A stretch of 64,000 nucleotides of DNA from Acanthopleura granulata. Taxonomy: Eukaryota; Mollusca; Polyplacophora; Chitonida; Chitonidae. The notes under the pieces are model-generated. The model saw only the letters and a list, made by a program, of their open reading frames with translations. It made no database searches and was not told the origin of the DNA. The position numbers and the translations under genes are program-made. The stretch lies in the NCBI GenBank assembly GCA_016165875.1, contig JABBOT010000016.1, forward strand, positions 8,762,946-8,826,945, read 5' to 3'. Shown piece by piece: positions 38,201 to 47,200 of this stretch (position 1 is the stretch's first letter; each line of letters opens with the position of its first letter).

Positions 38201-41200
38201 TGGTTTGGAGTAGAAGATATTTTAACCTTTTCTGGAACTTGATTGTTGTTGTTTTTAGGATCCATTTCTCTTAACACTTTCCATACATTCTCCTGATGCT
38301 TGTTGTTTTCTTTGATCAGTTCTTCAAAGACATTTTTCTTTGCTTTATCAAGCAAATAGTTGACTTCATTACGACACTTGTCTCAATCTCAAAATATTTT
38401 TTTGGCATGATATCGACCCTGTAACTTTCTAGCATTAACATTTTCTTTATCTCTTAACCATTTTGGCAATTTTTAACTTTTTACTCTCTTCTCTAAATGG
38501 TGCGTGATTATTTAGTGTTTCATGGAATAACTCAGTAAAGACAGTCTGTGCCTTATCTGGAGTGTCTTCAAATTTTATAACTGACCAAGGCTTTTCAAGT
38601 AAATCTGATAGAAAAGATTCTGTATTAGATTTGATATTTAACAGACTTGTTCTTTTGTGAACTGAATTTAGGTTTTTGACTTTTACATACCAAGCGTACA
38701 GGATAGTGGTCACTTATTGCTATTTTGGGGACGTTTGTTTTTACGACTTTTTCGGGGTATGTAACATAAACATGGTCAATCAATGTGTTTGTCGTATTTG
38801 TTACTCTGGTTGGTTTTGTGATGACCTGGTGAAGTTGATATGTTAAAAAGGTTTGTTCCCATTGCTTACATGCATTATTTACACTTAAAAGATCGTAGTT
38901 GAAATCTCCAGATAGAATAATTTCGTTGGATTCTATGGAAGCAATGTCCATCAGTTGTTCAAAATCATCCAAGCCTGGTGGTCTGTATTTAAATCCAATT
39001 GGTTTGACATGGGCAATTTCACTTTCAATCCAGACAACTTATAGTTTTTCTAACGCTGTGCAATGACTGAAGCCTCCCACCAATGCGGTCGCTGTGAGTT
39101 CCAGCCCAGCTCATGCTGGCTTCCTCTCCGGCCGTACGTGGGAAGGTCTGCTCGGTTTCCTCCCACAATAATGTTGGTCGCCATCGTATAAGTGAAATAT
39201 TCTGTGGCATAAAACACCAATCAAATAAAATAAATAAATAAAATAAATCTAGTTTTTCAAACTGAAGATGTCTGAGACGTTTATATTGGATATTTTTATT
39301 TATAAATAAAGCAATTCCCCCTCCCTGTTTAAGCTGTCTACCCTTCCTTTCCAGTTTGAAGCTGCTAATATTTAAAAGTTTGTCTTGGTCTCTTTTCTTG
39401 AGAAAAGTTTCTGTGCAGGCAAATATGTCAGCCTCGTTTTATGTGGGTGAAAGAATAGATCTGAGTTCGTCAGTTGAACTGCATTCGGCCTATTTCAGGG
39501 GGACACCGTTGTGATAGGGCAGAAATCATGTTGAAATCCCAGTCAGATACACAAACAAAATGCTGACTCTCAGTGGTTATTGCTGACCAGTGAGGTTACC
39601 AGTAAAAGCCACTCAAGATCATTATAAACTAAGATGATCAGTCCAATCATGTCTTAATTAGTTGTGTATACTTTGTATACCACTCCTATATTAAAATTGG
39701 CAAAGTATTCCTACTGTACAAAAATACAAATAACATCACTCTGTTATCGAAAAATCATACTACCTGGAAACATCCATGTGAGGCCATTAGCTCTCCTCAA
39801 AACACCTCCCTGAATACATGTTTGTTCTTGTTATTGATTTAGTAACATCTGTATTTATGTTGTAGGCAAACTGGCAACTCTTTCAGAGAGAGTTGAAAAA
39901 GTTAAAAGCAGACATCGTGGAATTACGAGGTGAAGTGAAGTTCAAAGATGAACAGCTGGGTAAAGTTCGTAAAAAGGTAAAAAAAAGAATGAAACATCAA
40001 TTTATCTCCAGTATTTGTCCCAGTTTGATGTTTACGAAAGGAACTGCAACAAAGGAAGAATTTGTATCGAAATAAATATTCATGAATTAAAAGAAAGAAG
40101 GGTTTACCAAATTATCAGAATTTCTCGACAAACTTTCTTGGCTTTGTCAGTTTACAAGCTCAGGGCATTCAATAAGCGTGTGCTGTTTGGGAGCAGGACT
40201 ACGCTGACAACTTAGTTACTGATAACAACTGTTGCTTTTCTTTTCCTGGACAGTATACTGTGTATTTGGGCATTTTCTTGTTGTACCTGACCCTATCAAT
40301 CTGTCACCGCGGCCAAAGGTTTGAGGACTGATACCGTTGTATTTTTATCATACACGGAGAAATCTGAGAAGTGAAGTAGTTTCATTATTTCAGATGGATT
40401 TTTATGACATCAGATGTAGGGCTTCAAAAATGGAAGGCATTTACGGAACTTTCCACCTTGGCATTTTAAGGCTACGTTTTTTTTCTTTTTGGAAGAGTAT
40501 ATTTACTAGGTCATATTACTGTGGGTACAAATTTAATCAACAAATAATGAACAGTATCGGTAATTAGGTAAACAGTTGTATGTCCCATGTTCGAGGGTGC
40601 TTTTTAATTGCTGGATGATCTGTTGGCTTGATATCAGGATTAACACATTGCATTATTTTTACATTTTAAATAAGAAGCAATTCAGACTCAGTCTCAGTTT
40701 TTATTAGTTGGCCTTTCCTTAAGGACAAGTGCAGAGTAAGGGATTTTCTAGCCAATTTCTTTGAAGAAACTCGGTTTGAACAAATTAGAAATCTCATCAG
40801 TAGTGTATCAAAACCTTATTTCATGAAAACCGAAATTTAAAAAAAAAAATTAAAAAATGTATCTAAAACTCAAATTTGGAAGATTTCTCATTGTAGTGTA
40901 CTGGTGTAGCTTTTTTATCACATTCTTTCATTCCTAGCCTGGTTTCCTCCAGTTGAAATCACAGCCCCATCGTATAACTGTAAAATACATCTGATTCCAG
41001 CATAAAGCTACAAATAAATTATTAAACATATGTAAAAACAGTTGAGCACTGCAATTTTGATGTACCTGTTCGTCTGGTAATATATTTGCCAGCACAGACA
41101 AGGTGGAAGAACTCTCTGAAAACTATACAAGTTTCTGAAGGGTTACTTCACTTTTTTTTTTCTGTTCCCAGATGAGCAGTGATGCAGATGTTTTCCGCCG

Positions 41201-44200
41201 CAAAGAAGAGAATTTAGTGGAGGAACTGCGTCATTACGTGGACAAACTGCGTGACAGGTGAGAGTGTTTGTGTGTCGCCGTAAGGGGAATGAGGTTGATT
41301 GCTTTGTTTCCCATTGCAATACTTGCGAGATCCAGTGCAGGCGGTGAAGCAGTTGGAGTTTTTCGGTGATCCTTATTTTCCGGATAGTTTCTCTCTAGTT
41401 TCTGGCACAAAATAAAATAATGAAATGAAGAAGTGGTGATGAGACAGAAGAAATCACGAGTGGTTTGCATTATGGCTCTACACCGTATCACAGTGGTGTG
41501 TAGTGACACTCTGGGCTGTTATCATGTGTTCTGTGTCGTTATGACAATGTCTTGTCGCCTTGACAGTGTGCCATGTCGTATGGATAGTGTGCCGTGTTAT
41601 CTGGGCAGTGTGCCGTGTCATCTTGACCGTGTGTTGTCATCTGGACAGTGTGCCGTGTCATCTGAACAGTGTGCCATGTCATCTGGACAGTGTGCTGTGT
41701 TATCTGGGCAGTGTGTTGTGTTATCTGGGCAGTGTGTTGTGTTATCTGGGCAGTGTGTTGTGTTATCTGGACAGTGTGCCATGTCATCTGTACAGTGTGC
41801 TGTGTTATCTGGGCAGTGTGTTGTGTTATCTGGACAGTGTGTTGTGTTATCTGGACAGTGTGCTGTGTTATCTGGGCCGTGTGTTGTATTATCTGGGCAG
41901 TGTGTTGTGTTATCTGGACAGTGCTGTGTTATCTGGGCAGTGTGTTGTGTTATGTGGACAGTGTGCCGTGTCATCTGAACAGTGTGCTGTGTTATCTGGG
42001 CAGTGTGTTGTGTTATCTGGACAGTGTGCTGTATTATCTGGACAGTGTGTCGTGTCATCTCAACAGTGTGTCGTGTCATCTTGACAGTGTGACTTGTTAT
42101 TTTAACAGTGTGCAATTTCATCTTCTTTGTGTGTTACATTTACGTTGGATGTTGCCACTCGTCCAGTGGTTTGTTGACTCTTGTTTTCCGTGCATTGTTC
42201 TCTGCAGGACGGAGTTGCTCTCTCAGATCTGCACAGATGGCTCCAACAGTGAGGAGCAGACAACTCAGGACAAGTGTCGCAAGCTGGCAGAAATCTGTGA
42301 CATAGTTCTCCAAGATTTGCAGGTATCATTACATTATTCCAGTCTCCGTGAAGACAGATCTGGAAGTGGTCGCTATAGTAACGTGCTGCTAATCAGGGAC
42401 GGGTTTCATGAAGCATACTTAAGCTAAGTAATCCTTAATTACCATGGCAACCTATGTTATACTGATATGAAGTACACTTAGATATGTGCTACTTAGCACC
42501 AAGTATGCTTTATGAAGCTGGCCCCTGAACTGAGGTAAACTAATCTGACTGAAGTCGGATGAAGTAGCCCTCCCTGCACAGACTTGTTCCTAGCTAGATC
42601 TGAGGTAACACCAGACTTCATTAAAGTCAGATGATGAAGTAGCCCCTCCCTGCACGGACTTGTTGCTAGCTAGATCTGAGGTAACACCAGTCTTCATTAA
42701 AGTCAGATGATGAAGTAGCCCTCCCTGCACAGACTTGTTGCTAGCTAGATCTGAGGTAACACCAGTCTTCATTAAAGTCAGATGATGAAGTAGCCCTCCC
42801 TGCACAGACTTGTTGCTAGCTAGATTTGAGGTAACACCAGTCTTCATTAAAGTCAGATGATGAAGTAGCCCTCCCTTCACGGCCTTGTTGCGAGTTAGAT
42901 TTGAGGTAACACCAGTCTTCATTAAAGTCAGATGATGAAGTAGCCCTCCCTGCACGGACTTGTTGCTAGCTAGATCTGAGGTAACACCAGTCTTCATTAA
43001 AGTCAGATGATGAAGTAGCCCTCGCTTCACGGACTTGTTGCTTCATTAAAGTCAGATGATGAAGTAGCCCTCCCTGCACAGACTTGTTGCTAGCTAGATC
43101 TGAGGTAACACCAGTCTTCATTAAAGTCAGATGATGAAGTAGCCCTCCCTGCACAGACTTGTTGCTAGCTAGATCTGAGGTAACACCAGTCTTCATTAAA
43201 GTCAGATGATGAAGTAGCCCTCGCTGCACGGACTTGTTGCTAGCTAGATCTGAGGTAACACCAGTCTTCATTAAAGTCAGATGATGAAGTAGCCCATCCC
43301 TTCACGGACTTGTTGCTAGCTAGATCTGAGGTAACACCAGTCTTCATTAAAGTCAGATGGTGAAGTAGCCCTCGCTGCACGGACTTGTTGCTAGCTAGAT
43401 CTGAGGTAACACCAGTCTTCATTAAAGTCAGATGATGAAGTAGCCCATCCCTTCACGGACTTGTTGCTAGCTAGATCTGAGGTAACACCAGTCTTCATTA
43501 AAGTCAGATGATGAAGTAGCCCTCCCTGCACGGACTTGTTGCTAGCTAGATCTGAGGTAACACCAGTCTTCATTAAAGTCAGATGATGAAGTAGCCCCTC
43601 CCTTCACGGACTTGTTGCTAGCTAGATCTGAGGTAACACCAGTCTTCATTAAAGTCAGATGATGAAGTAGCCCTCCCTGCATGGACTTGTTGCTAGCTAG
43701 ATCTGAGGTAACACCAGTCTTCATTAAAGTCAGATGATGAAGTAGCCCTCCCTTCACGGACTTGTTGCTAGCTAGATCTGAGGTAACACCAGTCTTCATT
43801 AAAGTCAGATGATGAAGTAGCCCTCCCTGCACGGACTTGTTGCTAGCTAGATCTGAGGTAACACCAGTCTTCATTAAAGTCAGATGATGAAGTAACCCTC
43901 CCTGCACAGACTTGTTGCTAGCTAGATCTGAGGTAACACCAGTCTTCATTAAAGTCAGATGATGAAGTAGCCCTCCCTGCATGGACTTGTTGCTAGCTAG
44001 ATCTGAGGTAATACCAGTCTTCATTAAAGTCAGATGATGAAGTAGCCCTCCCTGCACAGAATTGTTGCTAGCTAGATCTGAGGTAACACCAGTCTTCATT
44101 AAAGTCAGATGATGAAGTAGCCCTCCCTGCATGGACTTGTTGCTAGCTAGATCTGAGGTAACACCAGTCTTCATTAAAGTCAGATGATGAAGTAGCCCTC

Positions 44201-47200
44201 CCTGCACGGACTTGTTGCTAGCTAGATCTGAGGTAACACCAGTCTTCATTAAAGTCAGATGATGAAATAGCCCTCCCTGCACAGACTTGTTGCTAGCTAG
44301 ATCTGAGGTAACACCAGTCTTCATTAAAGTCAGATGATGAAGTAGCCCTCCCTGCACAGACTTGTTGCTAGTTAGATCTGAGGTAACACCAGTCTTCATT
44401 AAAGTCAGATGATGAAGTAGCCCTCCCTTCACGGACTTGTTGCTAGCTAGATCTGAGGTAACACCAGTCTTCATTAAAGTCAGATGATGAAGTAGCCCTC
44501 CCTGCACAGACTTGTTGCTAGCTAGATCTGAGGTAACACCAGTCTTCATTAAAGTCAGATGATGAAGTAGCCCTCCCTGCATGGACTTGTTGCTAGCTAG
44601 ATCTGAGGTAACACCAGTCTTCATTAAAGTCAGATGATGAAGTAGCCCTCCCTGCACGGACTTGTTGCTAGCTAGATCTGAGGTAACACCAGTCTTCATT
44701 AAAGTCAGATGATGAAGTAGCCCCTCCCTGCACGGACTTGTTGCTAGCTAGATCTGAGGTAACACCAGTCTTCATTAAAGTCAGATGATGAAGTAGCCCT
44801 CCCTGCACGGACTTGTTGCTAGCTAGATCTGAGGTAACACCAGTCTTCATTAAAGTCAGATGATGAAGTAGCCCTCCCTGCATGGACTTGTTGCTAGCTA
44901 GATCTGAGGTAACACCAGTCTTCATTAAAGTCAGATGATGAAGTAGCCCTCCCTGCGCAGATTTGTTGCTAGTGAGATCTGAGGTAACACCAGTCTTCAT
45001 TAAAGTCAGATGATGAAGTAGCCCTCCCTGTGCAGACTTGTTGCTAGCTAGATCTGAGGTAACACCAGTCTTCATTAAAGTCAGATGATGAAGTAGCCCT
45101 CGCTGCAGTGACTTGTTGCTAGCTAGATCTGAGGTAACACCAGTCTTCATTAAAGTCAGATGATGAAGTAGCCCTCGCTGCACGGACTTGCTGCTAGCTA
45201 GATCTGAGGTAACACCAGTCTTCATTAAAGTCAGATGATGAAGTAGCCCTCGCTGCACGGACTTGTTGCTAGCTAGATCTGAGGTAACACCAGTCTTCAT
45301 TAAAGTCAGATGATGAAGTAGCCCACGCTTCACGGACTTGTTGCTAGTTAGATCTGAGGTAACACCAGTCTTCATTAAAGTCAGATGATGAAGTAGCCCT
45401 CCCTGCATGGACTTGTTGCTAGCTAGATCTGAGGTAACACCAGTCTTCATTAAAGTCAGATGATGAAGTAGCCCTCCCTGCACTGACTTGTTGCTAGCTA
45501 GATCTGAGGTAACACCAGTCTTCATTAAAGTCAGATGATGAAGTAGCCCTCCCTGCACTGACTTGTTGCTAGCTAGATCTGAGGTAACACCAGTCTTCAT
45601 TAAAGTCAGATGATGATGTAGCCCTCCCTGCACAGACTTGTTGCTAGCTAGATCTGAGGTAACACCAGTCTTCATTAAAGTCAGATGATGAAGTAGCCCT
45701 CCCTGCACAGACTTGTTGTGGTAGCCCTCCCTTCACGGACTTATTGGTAGCTAGATCTGAGGTAACACCAGCCTTCATTAAAGTCAGATGATGAAGTAGC
45801 CCTCCCTGCACAGACTTGTTGCTAGCTAGATCTGAGGTAACACCAGTCTTCATTAAAGTCAGATGATGAAGTAGCCCTCCCTGCACTGACTTGTTGCTAG
45901 CTAGATTTGAGGTAACACCAGCCTTCATTAAAGTCAGATGATGAAGTAGCCCTCCCTGCACAGACTTGTTGCTAGCTAGATCTGAGGTAACACCAGTCTT
46001 CATTAAAGTCAGATGATGAAGTAGCCCTCCCTGGACTGACTTGTTGCTAGCTAGATATGAGGTAACACCAGTCTTCATTAAAGTCAGATGATGAAGTAGC
46101 CCTCCCTGCACAGACTTGTTGCTAGCTAGATCTGAGGTAACACCAGTCTTCATTAAAGTCAGATGATGAAGTAGCCCTCCCTGGACTGACTTGTTGCTAG
46201 CTAGATCTGAGGTAACACCAGTCTTCATTAAAGTCAGATGATGAAGTAGCCCTCCCTGCACAGACTTGTTGCTAGCTAGATCTGAGGTAACACCAGTCTT
46301 CATTAAAGTCAGATGATGAAGTAGCTCCTCCCTGCACTGACTTGTTGCTAGCTAGATCTGAGGTAACACCAGTCTTCATTAAAGTCAGATGAAGTAGCTC
46401 CTCCCTTCACGGACTTGTTGCTAGCTAGATCTGAGGTAACACCAGTCTTCATTAAAGTCAGATGATGAAGTAGCCCTCCCTTCACGGACTTGTTGCTAGC
46501 TAGATCTGAGGTAACACCAGTCTTCATTAAAGTCAGATGATGAAGTAGCCCTCCCTGCACTGACTTGTTGCTAGCTAGATCTGAGGTAACACCAGTCTTC
46601 ATTAAAGTCAGATGATGAAGTAGCTCCTCCCTGCACTGACTTGTTGCTAGCTAGATCTGAGGTAACACCAGTCTTCATTAAAGTCAGATGATGAAGTAGC
46701 CTTCCCTTCACGGACTTGTTGCTAGCTAGATCTGAGGTAAAACACCAGTCTTCATTAAAGTCAGAAGCAGTAGCCCCTCCCTGCACGAACTTGTTGCTAG
46801 CTAGATCTGAGGTAAAACACCAGTCTTCATTAAAATCAGATGATGAAGTAGCCCTCCCTGCACTGACTTGTTGCTAGCTAGATCTGAGGTAACACCAGCC
46901 TTCATTAAAGTCAGATGATGAAGTAGCCCTCCCTGCACAGACTTGTTGCTAGCTAGATCTGAGGTAACACCAGTCTTCATTAAAGTCAGATGATGAAGTA
47001 GCTCCTCCCTGCACTGACTTGTTGCTAGCTAGATCTGAGGTAACACCAGTCTTCATTAAAGTCAGATGATGAAGTAGCACCTTGTTGTGGTAGCCCTCCC
47101 TTCACGGACTTATTGGTAGCTAGATCTGAGGTAACACCAGCCTTCATTAAAGTCAGATGATGAAGTAGCCCTCCCTGCACAGACTTGTTGCTAGCTAGAT

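Larger units (their letters stand above)
36180..39480 (-). mobile_element. Degenerate non-LTR retrotransposon (CR1/Jockey-like LINE)
   Basis: Read on the minus strand, the interval holds broken LINE domains in order. First are apurinic-endonuclease pieces GGGIALFI (about 39.3 kb), [10 protein letters not shown] and AISDHYPV (38.6-38.97 kb). Next come reverse-transcriptase pieces [14 protein letters not shown] (37.75 kb) and [20 protein letters not shown], followed by a YADD-box relative, HADDT (37.25-37.4 kb). Last is the RT C-terminal region near 36.8-37.1 kb, including [13 protein letters not shown]. Frames are interrupted many times, so it is a dead copy. It lies antisense within intron 14 of the GHKL-RING gene. 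A SINE (39055-39246) and a short repeat (37593-37665) are inserted in it. The clade is inferred from the RT text; boundaries are approximate. Confidence 0.85.

Noticed and set aside
41433..42427. Overlapping open frames on both strands rich in Cys, Val and Leu
   Set aside because: Produced by the 21-bp minisatellite, open on both strands. The only genuine coding sequence nearby is exon 17 (42208-42322).
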